Part shown: piece by piece, positions 36,396 to 47,132 of the stretch | How the letters are laid out: each line of letters begins with the position of its first letter | How positions within the stretch are numbered: the first letter of the stretch is position 1 | The notes under the pieces: generated by a model | The model's input: only the letters and a program-made list of their open reading frames with translations | What the model was told of the DNA's origin: nothing | Databases searched by the model: none | Position numbers and translations under genes: made by a program | DNA from: UBA1181 sp963654355 | GTDB lineage: Bacteria > Bacteroidota > Bacteroidia > Bacteroidales > Paludibacteraceae | Direction: 5' to 3' | Assembly (NCBI GenBank): GCA_963654355.1 | Contig: CAVKBM010000001.1 | Coordinates: 62,001 to 126,000 of the forward strand | DNA: 64,000 bases

Positions 36396-39209
36396 TTATC
36401 TATGTTTCAATTTCTCTTTCAAAAATCTACCTGTATGCGATTTTTCACATTGCGCCAATTCCTCTGGCGTGCCTGCAAAGACAACCTCTCCGCCATCTTT
36501 TCCTCCCTCTGGACCAATATCTATCACGTAGTCTGCCGACTTCACAACATCCATATCATGCTCAACAATCAACACCGAATGACCGTTGGCTATCAAAGCA
36601 TTGAACGCCTTCAAAAGTGTTTTCACATCGTGGAAATGCAGTCCAGTCGTTGGCTCATCAAAAATGAAGAGAGTCGGCTCTGGCTTCTCTGTGCCAAGTA
36701 TATCCGCCAACTTGACGCGCTGACTCTCACCGCCAGAAAGAGTATCAGACGGCTGTCCCAACTTAACATACCCTAAGCCAACATCCTGCAAGGTCTTCAA
36801 CTTTCGCACAATCTTCTTCTCAACCGTCGTACTTGATTCAGAAAAGAACTCAACTGCCTGATTGACAGTCATTTCTAATACATCATAGATGGATTTTCCT
36901 CTAACCAACACTTCAAGTATATCCGACTTGAATCGTTTCCCTTGACACGCTTCACACGGCATCACCAAATCTGCCATAAACTGCATCTCAACCGTTATCG
37001 TACCCTCTCCTTTACATTCTTCACAACGACCTCCCTCGGTGTTAAAAGAGAAATAACCTGGTCCATAACCCATCTGCTTCGACAGCTGTTGGTCGGAGAA
37101 AAGTTTACGTATGTCATCATACGCCTTTACATAGGTTACAGGATTCGAACGAGACGATTTTCCAATCGGATTCTGATCAACGAACTCCACACCATGCAGT
37201 GCGTTCAGACTTCCTTTCAACTCGCTATACGAGCCAGGTTTCTCCGCCGTCTCATCAAAACTACGCTTTAACGCATTATACAACACATCATACACCAAGG
37301 AAGATTTTCCAGAGCCACTCACCCCCGTGACAACAGTCATAACATTCAACGGGAATTTTACCTCAATTCCTTTGAGGTTATTATGGCATACTCCCGTCAC
37401 TTCAATATAATTGTTCCACGGACGACGATAATGTGGCACTTCAATCTGCTCTGTCCCTTTCAAGTATTTCAAGGTATAACTTCTCTCGCATAATGCCTTA
37501 TCATTCAGCACTTCATCCATAATCGGACCTTGCCAGACAACTTCACCGCCAAGCCGACCCGCGTCCGGTCCAATATCCACAATATAGTCGGCTGCTCGCA
37601 TGAACTCCTCGTCATGCTCCACCACAACCACCGTGTTGCCCAACTGCTGCAGTTTGCGCAATACTCCAATCAACAAATGCGTGTCTCGTGGGTGCAACCC
37701 GATACTTGGCTCATCCAACACATATAGAGAACCTACCAGACTGCTTCCTAACGAGGTTACTAAGTTGATTCGCTGACTCTCTCCTCCAGAAAGCGAATTG
37801 GATAGACGATTCAACGTGAGATAACCTAATCCCACCTCGTTGAGCAACTGCAAACGATGTCGTATCTCCGTCAACAATCGCTTTGACATCTGCTGCTCCT
37901 GATCTGATAAATCTACATTCTTAAAAAATTCCGCCAACTCTTCTACTTGCATTGAGACCAACTCCGTTATCGTCTTACCCGACACTTTCACATAGTTCGC
38001 CTCCCTGCGCAGACGGCTTCCGTGGCAGTCTGGACACGTTGTCTTGCCTCGATAACGCGCCATCATCACCCTGTATTGTATCTTATACTGATTCTCTTTT
38101 ACAAAATCAAAAAAAGCATCTATACCTTGAACATTGTCATCTCCGTGCCATAACAAATCTTTCTCCTCTTGCGTCAAATGCATATAGGCTTTATGAATAG
38201 GGAATTTTCGTCGCCCTGCGTTCATCACGAAATACTGCTGCCACTCAGACATCTTATCTCCTCGCCAGCATGCTACCGCTCCTTCGTAAACTGATTTAGA
38301 CTTGTCTGGTATCACCAAATCCTCATCAATACCCATCACCTTGCCAAATCCCTCGCAGGTAGGACACGCTCCTAATGGTGTGTTGAAACTGAACATCATA
38401 TCGCTCGACTCCTCGAACGTCATCCCATCTGCTTCAAACTTTTTAGAAAAACTCTTTTCTACAGCTTCAGTTCCTTTTTCGTAGATTCGGATAATGCATG
38501 TGTCATCTGCTTCCGAAAAGGCCTCTTGAATAGACTCTGTCAGACGATTGTATGTGTCGACATCGTTTTTCACAACAAAACGATCTACCACCAAGACAAT
38601 GCGTTGCTTTTTAGAGACATCGTTGCTTGCCAGCAACTCCTCAATGCGCATCACCTCACCATCCGCCTCAACACGATTGTATCCCTGCTTCGACAAGACA
38701 TCTAACTGCTGAACCATATCCCTTCCTTTGGGAACAACAAAAGGCGACAACACCATACCTTTTGTCCCCTCGGAGAAAGACATAATATAATCTATCACAT
38801 CGCTGACCTTATGCTTTTTGACCTCACAACCCGAGATAGGTGAGAAAGTCCTACCAACTCTCGCAAACAAAAGTTTGAGGTACTCGTATATCTCCGTCGA
38901 TGTACCCACCGTTGAACGCGGATTATGCGTATTGACCTTTTGCTGAATGGCAATAGCAGGCGGTATCCCTTTGATGAAATCTACCTCAGGCTTGCTCATT
39001 CTTCCTAAGAACTGACGTGCATACGAGGATAGACTCTCCACATAACGACGCTGCCCTTCTGCATAGAGCGTGTCAAAAGCCAAAGACGACTTACCAGACC
39101 CTGAGAGCCCGGTGATAACAGTAAATTTATTTCGCGGTATACACACGTCAATTCCTTTCAAGTTATGAACGTGCGCATTTTTTATTATAATCTCATCACT
39201 GTCCGCCAT
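36396..39209 (-). CDS. uvrA: Excinuclease ABC subunit A
   Basis: 937 residues with two ABC ATPase modules: Walker A GLSGSGKSSLAFDT near residue 35 and GVSGSGKSSLVYDV in the second half, each with its LSGGESQR signature, plus zinc-finger cysteines (CPTCEGFG, CEECKGEG, CEACQGKRF). UvrA scans DNA for lesions and loads UvrB in nucleotide excision repair. A TAACTTTG box and an inverted repeat lie in its 52-bp leader, suggesting control. Confidence 0.97.
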   Translation of the reverse strand: MADSDEIIIKNAHVHNLKGIDVCIPRNKFTVITGLSGSGKSSLAFDTLYAEGQRRYVESLSSYARQFLGRMSKPEVDFIKGIPPAIAIQQKVNTHNPRSTVGTSTEIYEYLKLLFARVGRTFSPISGCEVKKHKVSDVIDYIMSFSEGTKGMVLSPFVVPKGRDMVQQLDVLSKQGYNRVEADGEVMRIEELLASNDVSKKQRIVLVVDRFVVKNDVDTYNRLTESIQEAFSEADDTCIIRIYEKGTEAVEKSFSKKFEADGMTFEESSDMMFSFNTPLGACPTCEGFGKVMGIDEDLVIPDKSKSVYEGAVACWRGDKMSEWQQYFVMNAGRRKFPIHKAYMHLTQEEKDLLWHGDDNVQGIDAFFDFVKENQYKIQYRVMMARYRGKTTCPDCHGSRLRREANYVKVSGKTITELVSMQVEELAEFFKNVDLSDQEQQMSKRLLTEIRHRLQLLNEVGLGYLTLNRLSNSLSGGESQRINLVTSLGSSLVGSLYVLDEPSIGLHPRDTHLLIGVLRKLQQLGNTVVVVEHDEEFMRAADYIVDIGPDAGRLGGEVVWQGPIMDEVLNDKALCERSYTLKYLKGTEQIEVPHYRRPWNNYIEVTGVCHNNLKGIEVKFPLNVMTVVTGVSGSGKSSLVYDVLYNALKRSFDETAEKPGSYSELKGSLNALHGVEFVDQNPIGKSSRSNPVTYVKAYDDIRKLFSDQQLSKQMGYGPGYFSFNTEGGRCEECKGEGTITVEMQFMADLVMPCEACQGKRFKSDILEVLVRGKSIYDVLEMTVNQAVEFFSESSTTVEKKIVRKLKTLQDVGLGYVKLGQPSDTLSGGESQRVKLADILGTEKPEPTLFIFDEPTTGLHFHDVKTLLKAFNALIANGHSVLIVEHDMDVVKSADYVIDIGPEGGKDGGEVVFAGTPEELAQCEKSHTGRFLKEKLKHR

Positions 39210-39223
39210 AGACTTGTTTTCAA

Positions 39224-39244
39224 TTATCCTAACTTTAAGGATAA
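39224..39244. promoter_or_regulatory. Inverted repeat overlapping the predicted uvrA transcription start
   Basis: TTATCCT (39224-39230) and AGGATAA (39238-39244) are perfect complements with a 7-bp spacer. They directly abut the -7 box at 39245-39252, so a bound protein would block initiation. A damage-responsive repressor site is possible but unproven. Confidence 0.45.
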
Positions 39245-39252
39245 CAAAGTTA
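39245..39252 (-). promoter_or_regulatory. Candidate -7 element for uvrA
   Basis: TAACTTTG on the minus strand, about 36 nt before the uvrA ATG. Confidence 0.45.
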
Positions 39253-39261
39253 ACGATAATT

Positions 39262-41304
39262 TTACCAAATCACGATTCTATCTGTCGGCGCAACATACAT
39301 TGAGTCTGCCTCTGTGATTCCAAAGGCACTGTAAAAGAAATCCAACATTGGCAACTGCGTGTTCACTCTGTACCGTCCATTAGCATGAGGGTCGGTCATC
39401 ACCTGCTGGCGGAGATACTCATCACGGTAATTTCCCGCCCAAATTCTTGAGTAGGCGTAGATGAAACGCTGATCTGCCGTCTGTCCGTCAATCATCGGAT
39501 CTGAACCCTCTTTCATCGTATTCAAAAAGGCTTGGTGAGCAATGTTTAATCCACCAAGGTCGGCTATGTTCTCGCCGAGCGTCAACTCACCGTTACAATG
39601 CATTGAATCAATCACGACCACATTCGAAAAGCGATTTTTTAGTCGCTCAGTGACAGCCTTGAACTGCTCAGCATCGGTGGCAGTCCACCAATCATGCAGG
39701 TTTCCATCTTTGCCAAACTGTCGTCCCTGGTCATCAAATCCATGCGTCATCTCATGACCTATCACTACACCAATAGCACCGTAGTTGACCGCATCGTCGC
39801 CTTCAGCATAAAAGAATGGAGGCTGAAGAATACCTGCAGGGAAGACAATCTCATTATTCAACGGACTGTAATAAGCATTGACCGTTTGAGGTGTCATATA
39901 CCATTTGTTCTTGTCAACTGGCCGACCAATCTCGCGCATCGACTTGACACTGGCGAAGTGGGTGAGTGCAATGTAATTCTCTACAAGACTTTTCGTGGTG
40001 TCAATTGTCGCCTCTGAATAATCCTCCCAAACATCAGGGTAGCCCACCTTCACTTTGATGGCTGCCAATTTCTCATGGGCTTCCACTTTTGTGCTGTCCG
40101 ACATCCAAGTCAAATTGTCAATTCGCTGACCAAACGCTGTGCGAAGACCCTCTATGAGATTTTGCATGCGTATCTTCGCATCTTTCGTGAAATATTTTTC
40201 TACGAATAACTGACCTAACGGTTGACCTAACATTCCTTGTACCATGTCCAAAGATCGTTTCCATAAAGGCTTTCTCTCAGTCACTCCACTCAATGTTTTG
40301 CCATAGAAATCAAATTTAGTCATAGCATATTCATCAGATAAGTAACCTGACAAACCTCGCACGGTGGTGTATTTAAGATAGTCTGACAAAACGGCTTTAT
40401 CCATCTTTTGTAACAATTCAAAAACACCCTTGAAAAACCTCGGCTGACCTACCGTAATCTCCGCAGGCTTAACAGGGAACTCCTCAAAATAGGCCTCCCA
40501 GTTGAACAACGGATAAGCATTTTTCAACTCGTCGAAAGTCATTTTGTTGTAGGTGGCTTGTGGGTCTCGATTCTCTACTTTCGTATTCATCAGCCCTGCC
40601 ATTTCCTTCTCAAAGTCATAAATCTTCTCTGCACGATCGTTTACACTTGCGCTATCGCCATCCAAGAGCTGAAGATATTTTGCCACCATCTTTTTGTAGG
40701 CAACGATGATTTCTTGACCTTTTACAGACTCGTCAAAATAGTAGTCTCTATTTGGCAGACCGATACCATCTTGCCAAAGTTCACCGATGTTCATCGAACT
40801 ATTTTTCGCATCTGGTGTGCATCCAACCGCAAAGAACGGATTCCCTAAGTTGAGGTGATGATACGCAATCTCCTTTGCGAAAATCTCTCCGTCCAATACC
40901 CAGTCCATCTGATCAATACGATCCAAAATAAACTGAACAGGGGCGATGCCTTCACGCTCGCGACGAGCAGAATCCATCGCCAAAGTATAGTAATCGCCAA
41001 TCTTCTGCTGATTTGAACCTTGCGCAGCATTCGCTTTCTGCGCAGCCTCAACAATCTCTTTCAAACGATCTAAATTCTCATCGTTCAACACATCAAAAGT
41101 GTTTAAACGACTCTTTTCTCCCGAAATCGGATGCGCAGCCATCCAACCTCCATTTGAATATTGATAGAAATCGTCTCCCAACTTAACTGTCGTGTCGCAA
41201 TCGCTCGGCAAATAGTGAGCCACTTTATCCGTATTATTCTTCTGACATCCCGAGAACAGTAGGGAAGATGCACACCCCATAATAATCAATCGTTTAAATT
41301 TCAT
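39262..41304 (-). CDS. M13-family metallopeptidase, lipoprotein
   Basis: 680 residues. The signal peptide ends in SGC (Cys 20), so it is lipid-anchored outside the cytoplasm. The zinc site is VIGHEMTHGFDDQG, with the third ligand in LGENIADLGGL, exactly as in neprilysin/PepO peptidases. It should cut oligopeptides. It sits between uvrA and the acyl-CoA dehydratase activase with no clear link to either. Confidence 0.94.
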   Translation of the reverse strand: MKFKRLIIMGCASSLLFSGCQKNNTDKVAHYLPSDCDTTVKLGDDFYQYSNGGWMAAHPISGEKSRLNTFDVLNDENLDRLKEIVEAAQKANAAQGSNQQKIGDYYTLAMDSARREREGIAPVQFILDRIDQMDWVLDGEIFAKEIAYHHLNLGNPFFAVGCTPDAKNSSMNIGELWQDGIGLPNRDYYFDESVKGQEIIVAYKKMVAKYLQLLDGDSASVNDRAEKIYDFEKEMAGLMNTKVENRDPQATYNKMTFDELKNAYPLFNWEAYFEEFPVKPAEITVGQPRFFKGVFELLQKMDKAVLSDYLKYTTVRGLSGYLSDEYAMTKFDFYGKTLSGVTERKPLWKRSLDMVQGMLGQPLGQLFVEKYFTKDAKIRMQNLIEGLRTAFGQRIDNLTWMSDSTKVEAHEKLAAIKVKVGYPDVWEDYSEATIDTTKSLVENYIALTHFASVKSMREIGRPVDKNKWYMTPQTVNAYYSPLNNEIVFPAGILQPPFFYAEGDDAVNYGAIGVVIGHEMTHGFDDQGRQFGKDGNLHDWWTATDAEQFKAVTERLKNRFSNVVVIDSMHCNGELTLGENIADLGGLNIAHQAFLNTMKEGSDPMIDGQTADQRFIYAYSRIWAGNYRDEYLRQQVMTDPHANGRYRVNTQLPMLDFFYSAFGITEADSMYVAPTDRIVIW

Positions 41305-41344
41305 TGTATTCTGATTTTATCAAAAACAGATTCTCCTAAAAAGC

Positions 41345-41379
41345 AAAGAGAGCCAACGTACAAGACGCAAACTCTCTTT
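41345..41379 (-). terminator. Hairpin after the dehydratase activase gene
   Basis: AAAGAGAG (41345-41352) pairs with CTCTCTTT (41372-41379) 10 bp after the activase stop; T-rich sequence follows on the minus strand. Confidence 0.65.
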
Positions 41380-41388
41380 CTTATATTC

Positions 41389-44300
41389 TTATCTCATATT
41401 GCTAGTGAACAACAGCAATCGATTCGCAATATTCGCCTCGCTAACCCCTCCATCAAAGTCAAGCGATAGCATATTGAGTTGCGGATACTCTTTCTTAAGT
41501 TTCTTCTCAATTCCTCGCGCCACAATGTGATTGGCAATACATCCGAACGGCTGCATACTAATCACGTTGTTACATCCGTCTTTGATAAAGGCAATCACCT
41601 CTGCTGGCAACAACCAACCTTCACCAAACTGAGCCGACAGACTGACAATGTCTTTCGCATACTCGCTAATCGTCTTTATGTCTTGCTCCGGTTTATAGAA
41701 CTTAAACTGAGATGCCTCTTTCTCTAATTTCTTCATTACGCGACGAATAAGGCTATATGCCATATCCATCACCAATGGTGGCACTTTGAATCGTTTCACG
41801 AAGTTCTCACGGTTGAACTTATAGTTCACAAAAGCACGGAAGAAAAAGTTGTGCACCGTCGATGGAATAACCTCCACACCATGCTCCATCAACCAGTCTG
41901 GCACATAACGGTGGGCATACGGATTGAACTTCAAGAAGATTTCGCCCGTGATTCCTGCCTTCGGATAAACTCTGTCTTCATGGATCGGAACGGCATTGAA
42001 CGCTCTCGCCGCCTCGCCCGTCAACTTCAACAAACCTTTCGTATCTCCTTTCTCAACCAATGGTTTCGCTTTATCCAAATAGAGATCACGCAATTTTCGC
42101 GCCTCGCCCTTATTCTTCTCACGGACGGCTATCGCATGGTAGAAGATTGAAAGCCAATCTCCATACATCGTAGCGTAGATGACCAACGGAGCCGCCTTAA
42201 TCAAATTCAGCTTGAAGCCTGGCTGATCCTCCGTGTTGTCCGTTCCACCGATTCCGATTACTGGAACTTGCGAGAGTCCCGCATCCACAATCGCCTTACG
42301 GATCAACGGTGGATAGTTCGTGGCACGACATTGCCCTAACTGCGTTACAGCCACAGCCACTTTATCCAAATCGTATTTGCCAGATTGCAACGCTTTAATC
42401 AAATCTCCCACAATCAACGTGGCAGGGTAGCAAACCTCATTGTTGGAATATTTCAATCCTATATCGTTCGACTCAGCATTGCTCAACGGCAAAGAGACGA
42501 GATTGTAACCCGCCCATTTGAACGCAGCAGGAAAGAGTGGAGAAAGATACTCCGTGAAGAATGGCGCCAAAATGGTACGCTTCTCATTGTCTCCCACTTC
42601 AAAGCGTGTCGGCTTCACAAACTCCTTCACCTCCGTCGTCTCCTTTGCGTCAAATTTCAAACTCTCAATGAGAGAACGAACCCTCAACTTCATAGATCCA
42701 ACATTGTTGATATCATCTATCTTCAACAACGTCAACGGCTTTCCATAACGGTTCAATAACGAACGAACCTCATCCACAAAGAAGGCATCGGGACCACAAC
42801 CGAACGAAGTCGTCTCTACAAAGTGAACATTGCGTCCCTGACGTGCCACCCACTGCGCAGAATTCAAAATTCTGTTTACGAACGACCATTGTTTGATTAT
42901 AAACGCCTCCTGTTCGCCATTGTTTGTCTTTCTCGTAATCTCCTCTGTTACAACGTCTACACCCATCTGCGAGATCATCTCAGATATTTTATGTTGCACC
43001 AATGGGTCTGTATGGTACGGACGACCTGCTAAAACGATGGTCATGCGTCCTTCGTTCTGCGATTTCTCAAATGCTTCTTCATTGATCCTGCGAAGATTCA
43101 AGCCAAACTCGCTATATACCTTTAAAGCCTTATCATGTGCATTCTTGATCACTTTCTTAGGAACTCCCAACGTCTCCATATATCGATACAGCTGCTTCAA
43201 AAGCAACTCGTCGTCCTTGAACGAAATGACGGGCGAATCAATCGGAATCTCCGACTCAATGGCACTGTTCACCACCTCTGGATAACCGATAATGATAGGA
43301 CAGTTGAAACTGTTGGCAACAGATTTGTCTTCCTCTTTTTCGTAAACCACACGTGGGAAGAAGATTCTGTCAACACCTTTCTGTTGCAATTCATAGATAT
43401 GGCTATGCACCAATTTTGCAGGGAAACAGATGTTATCCGACATTACAGAATGTACTCCCTTCTCGTAATTACGATAGGTAGAGGTGGACGAAAGCACCAC
43501 CTCTATGTTACACTCCGTGAAGAAAGTGTGCCAGAAAGGAAACTCCTCATACATGTTAAGCGCACGTGGGATTCCCATTTTCATCAATGGATGCGTCAAC
43601 TGAGAAGGCATCTCGGCACGATCAAACAACTCGTGGTATTTGCGGTTGCTCATGTCTATGCCTGGCTTCGCATCTGCCTGTCCATTATGGAAGATTTTCT
43701 CACATTTGTTTCCTGAATAGTAAACACCACCGTTTTTGAAGATATACTTTGAAATCTGACAATTATTCTCACAACCTTTGCATGCCAACAACTTCGTGTC
43801 ATACTCTGCCGAATTGAGGAATGTGTCGAGCGGGGTAGCCTCCTTCTGTTGGTCGCACATACGCTTTGCATAAAGTGCGCACCCATACGCACCCATCAGC
43901 TCAGGCACATTATTGCAATATACGGTTTTCCCCGTCAGATTCTCAAACGCCTTGACGATAGAGTCGTTTTTCATCGTTCCTCCCTGAAGCACAATATTTT
44001 TTCCAAGGTCGTCGTAATTCTTGATTTTCAATACTTTAAACAAGCAGTTTTTCACCACTGAATAGGCAAGACCTGCTGCAATATCGCTCACGGCATAACC
44101 CTCGCGAAGTACCTGCTTCACCTTCGAGTTCATAAACACCGTGCAACGTGTTCCGAGGTCGCATGGATCTTTGCTTTGGCACGCTTGATACACAAAGTCT
44201 GAAATCTCACATCCCAACGTGTTGGCGAACGTCTCTATAAACGAACCACAACCCGAAGAACACGCCTCGTTGATCTCCATGTGCGTCAGCGCTCCATTCT

Positions 44301-45627
44301 CCACATAGATGGCTTTCATGTCCTGGCCACCAATGTCAAGAATAAACGACACATCCGGACACATATTCTTAGCCGCCACATAATGCGCCATCGTCTCTAT
44401 CATTCCATAATTAAGCGAATATGCAGCTTTTATCAAGTCCTCACCATATCCCGTAGAGCAACCTGCCGTAATGTGTAGGTCTAATTTTTCCTCCTCGCAA
44501 CGAGCCTTCAGACGCTCCAATCCACGATGAACGGCTTCTATTGGATTTCCACCATTATGCGTGTAATATTTGAAGAGTATGTCTCCCTGCTCATTGATAA
44601 GCACGACTTTCGTCGTAGTAGATCCAGAGTCAATACCCAAATAAGTCTTTCCCTTGCACTCCGCCAAATTTACCACAGGAATGTGCATAAGTTCCTTCTC
44701 ACCTTTCCAAGCCAGAAACTCCTCTTCATCTTTGAAGATAGGAGGGAGGGAAACGTTCGTCCTGTTTCGATTTGGATTTTGAGGTTGCGACTGTGTTTCT
44801 GGCTCTTTACTCAAACGATCCGTCAACTCCTTTACATTGATAGGCTCCATATCATTCTTAAAGAGAGCCGTACCCCACGCAGGAATGATATTGGCGTTGT
44901 CGAGAACCACACAATCTTGTTCTAAATTAAGACGGAAATAATCGGCAATGGCTTTTCTAAGCGAACCGATAAAGGTGAGCGGACCACCACAAAACAACAC
45001 TTTCGGACGAACCTCGCAACCATGCGAGAGTGCGCTCGCTGTCTGCACAGCCACAGCCCTAAAGATGGACGCAGCAATATCCTCCTTTGAGACATTGCGG
45101 GCAATCAAGTTCTGAATATCCGTCTTCGAGAACACACCGCAACGAGAAGCAATAGGATAGATATGAGTGGCGTTCTTCGCCAAGCCATCCAAATCCGTAA
45201 CTTCAACTCCCAAGCAAAGAGCCATTTGGTCAATAAACGCACCCGTACCGCCAGCGCAATTTCCGTTCATACGAAGGTCTGACACCTGACCGTTGTTCAA
45301 ATATACAATTTTAGCATCCTCACCACCAATGTCAATGATTGTAGATATTTCGGGATGTACTTTTTTCGTAAATTCAGACGCTGCAATCACCTCCTGTACA
45401 AAAGGAATATTATAGCGTTCAGCTACACCCAAACCGACGGAACCGGTAATAGACAATGTGAATTTTTCAGTTGTCAAGATGGAATTCAACTCCTCAAGAA
45501 AAGCAGCAATTGCCCCTTTGACATTCGCTAAATGGCGTCTGTACGACGAGTAAACAACCTCTTGCTTGTCGTTCAACACGACTATCTTAGCAGTTGTAGA
45601 ACCAACATCGAGACCTATTTTAAACAT
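41389..45627 (-). CDS. Giant 2-hydroxyacyl-CoA dehydratase activase-like protein
   Basis: 1412 residues. Two BcrAD/BadFG (ASKHA-fold) ATPase modules come first: GLDVGSTTAK (5-14) and GIDSGSTTTK (331-340), each followed by its cysteines (C124/C163 in the first; EACSSGCGSF and GTRCTVF in the second) that would hold a 4Fe-4S cluster between subunits. The remaining 800 residues resemble the DUF2229 and HgdB-like dehydratase parts (KIEFPFWHTFF-type regions, GRPYHTDPLV, QLGQCRATNYPPL). Homologues are widespread in anaerobes; activases of this kind drive ATP-dependent single-electron transfer, but the substrate of the giant version is unknown. It suggests an anaerobic lifestyle. A TAACTTTG box lies about 100 nt upstream. 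Confidence 0.9.
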   Translation of the reverse strand: MFKIGLDVGSTTAKIVVLNDKQEVVYSSYRRHLANVKGAIAAFLEELNSILTTEKFTLSITGSVGLGVAERYNIPFVQEVIAASEFTKKVHPEISTIIDIGGEDAKIVYLNNGQVSDLRMNGNCAGGTGAFIDQMALCLGVEVTDLDGLAKNATHIYPIASRCGVFSKTDIQNLIARNVSKEDIAASIFRAVAVQTASALSHGCEVRPKVLFCGGPLTFIGSLRKAIADYFRLNLEQDCVVLDNANIIPAWGTALFKNDMEPINVKELTDRLSKEPETQSQPQNPNRNRTNVSLPPIFKDEEEFLAWKGEKELMHIPVVNLAECKGKTYLGIDSGSTTTKVVLINEQGDILFKYYTHNGGNPIEAVHRGLERLKARCEEEKLDLHITAGCSTGYGEDLIKAAYSLNYGMIETMAHYVAAKNMCPDVSFILDIGGQDMKAIYVENGALTHMEINEACSSGCGSFIETFANTLGCEISDFVYQACQSKDPCDLGTRCTVFMNSKVKQVLREGYAVSDIAAGLAYSVVKNCLFKVLKIKNYDDLGKNIVLQGGTMKNDSIVKAFENLTGKTVYCNNVPELMGAYGCALYAKRMCDQQKEATPLDTFLNSAEYDTKLLACKGCENNCQISKYIFKNGGVYYSGNKCEKIFHNGQADAKPGIDMSNRKYHELFDRAEMPSQLTHPLMKMGIPRALNMYEEFPFWHTFFTECNIEVVLSSTSTYRNYEKGVHSVMSDNICFPAKLVHSHIYELQQKGVDRIFFPRVVYEKEEDKSVANSFNCPIIIGYPEVVNSAIESEIPIDSPVISFKDDELLLKQLYRYMETLGVPKKVIKNAHDKALKVYSEFGLNLRRINEEAFEKSQNEGRMTIVLAGRPYHTDPLVQHKISEMISQMGVDVVTEEITRKTNNGEQEAFIIKQWSFVNRILNSAQWVARQGRNVHFVETTSFGCGPDAFFVDEVRSLLNRYGKPLTLLKIDDINNVGSMKLRVRSLIESLKFDAKETTEVKEFVKPTRFEVGDNEKRTILAPFFTEYLSPLFPAAFKWAGYNLVSLPLSNAESNDIGLKYSNNEVCYPATLIVGDLIKALQSGKYDLDKVAVAVTQLGQCRATNYPPLIRKAIVDAGLSQVPVIGIGGTDNTEDQPGFKLNLIKAAPLVIYATMYGDWLSIFYHAIAVREKNKGEARKLRDLYLDKAKPLVEKGDTKGLLKLTGEAARAFNAVPIHEDRVYPKAGITGEIFLKFNPYAHRYVPDWLMEHGVEVIPSTVHNFFFRAFVNYKFNRENFVKRFKVPPLVMDMAYSLIRRVMKKLEKEASQFKFYKPEQDIKTISEYAKDIVSLSAQFGEGWLLPAEVIAFIKDGCNNVISMQPFGCIANHIVARGIEKKLKKEYPQLNMLSLDFDGGVSEANIANRLLLFTSNMR

Positions 45628-45724
45628 ACTTTGAAATAATTTTTCTTCTGTTCCTTCTCTATTTTATTCTAACTCAGCACTTTTTTGTTTATTGTACAAA
45701 ACAAGTAACGAAAAAAGCCTTTGG

Positions 45725-45732
45725 CAAAGTTA
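45725..45732 (-). promoter_or_regulatory. Candidate -7 element for the activase gene
   Basis: TAACTTTG on the minus strand in the 141-bp gap between the activase and the broken cytosine methylase. Confidence 0.4.
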
Positions 45733-45768
45733 TGAAAAATTTTTGGGAGAGGGCGTGTTTGAGAAGAT

Positions 45769-47132
45769 TTACATTCTTCCCCTTTGCACCAAACCAATCC
45801 GTTTCACAATTCCCGTCACTAAAGCATTGCCCATGAGAAAGGCACGGCGTAAATCACTCGCCTCCTTTGTGTGATTGTCGGGAAACATATTTAGTCGTTC
45901 TAATTCAATAGGAAGGAGACGGCGATAGCGTCCATCTTCAGTGCGTATGATGTGCTTAAAGAGGGATGGTGCAGCACCTCCCTCACCAGTGATGATGGTG
46001 CGTGAGGCACGATCAAGATAGTCGGGAAACGCCATCGCACCCTCACTGTAATTGTACTCAAACCCAGTGTTCTTATTAATGCGCTTCAGCGATTTATACC
46101 CCTTCAAATATTCCCATTTCGGCAACTCTTCTTCTGATATGAAAAACTCCTTTGGTACATCTTTTTCTTCCTCCAATATCTCACCCAATGTAATATAATG
46201 ACCATCATAGACTGGCATCGTGTCAAGCGTAAAAACCTCTCCACCACTCATTACGCCCGAATTTTTGAACGGACTATATTTCATTCCTTTATTGAAATTT
46301 TCTGAAACATCCGCTATATCCATTGAAATAGAAAAATGCCCAATGTTTTGTCCTTCCTCTGACAAGAAAAAGCCTTTGCCATTACGCCATTAGACAGCAC
46401 CCAATCAAATTTGTCATTCTCCAACAAATATTGATTGTGAAGTTTCGTATCTGTTTGGTACGCAACAATATACGTTCTACGGCGACGCTGTGGCATACCA
46501 TACTCGGCAGCATTCACCACACGCCATTCCACGGTATAACCCAAGTTGGCAAGAGAGGAGAGTATAATCGCAAAATCGCGCCCACGCTGTTTGGCAGGCG
46601 AGCTGAGCTGTCGATCCACGTTCTCCAACATCAGATATTTCGGACGTTTGTCTCCCTTCTCCGACAATATGCGGTAAATCTGCCACCAAAGAACACCTTT
46701 CTTGCCCTCAATGCCACCCGAACGCTGCAATGTTGTTGCCACAGAATAATCTTGACAAGGAAAGCCACCACACAACAAATCGCTATCAGGAATTTCAGTC
46801 GTTGGCACAGAGGCTATGTCCTCGTTGCAGTGTCCTAATGTTCCGAATCGTTGACAATAAATAATGCTTGCATCCTGTCGTTTCGTAGAGGGTTCCCACT
46901 GGTTGTTCCACACAGTTTTATATTGTTCTGAAGCACGCTCCAAACCAATACGAAAACCACCAACACCAGCAAAAAGCTCTACCACGCGAATGTCGTCAGC
47001 GTTAGTTTGCGCTACTTCTTCGGGAAAAAGAGACAACTCTTTAATACGACTATGAATCGCCCTTGAATATTGAATATTTGGCTCACAAAATACACTATAT
47101 GTTTCTTCTATTTTATAACTCATTGTCAACAA
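45769..47132 (-). pseudogene. C5-cytosine DNA methyltransferase, frameshifted
   Basis: Two overlapping frames together make one m5C methylase. The upstream frame (47132-46314) has motif I VELFAGVGGF, the catalytic PCQ in GGFPCQDYS, motif VI LENV and motif VIII QRRRRTYIVA. The downstream frame (to 45769) has motif IX (RRLLPIELERLNMFP) and motif X (MGNALVTGIV). The break is at a run of five A on the plus strand (46367-46371; T on the coding strand): six T would read AKAFFLSEEGQ straight through. The break lies in the target-recognition region. All catalytic motifs are intact, so the damage is recent, an error in the sequence, or a reversible slippage switch. It overlaps the end of a Sau3AI-like nuclease gene by 20 bp. 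Confidence 0.88.
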
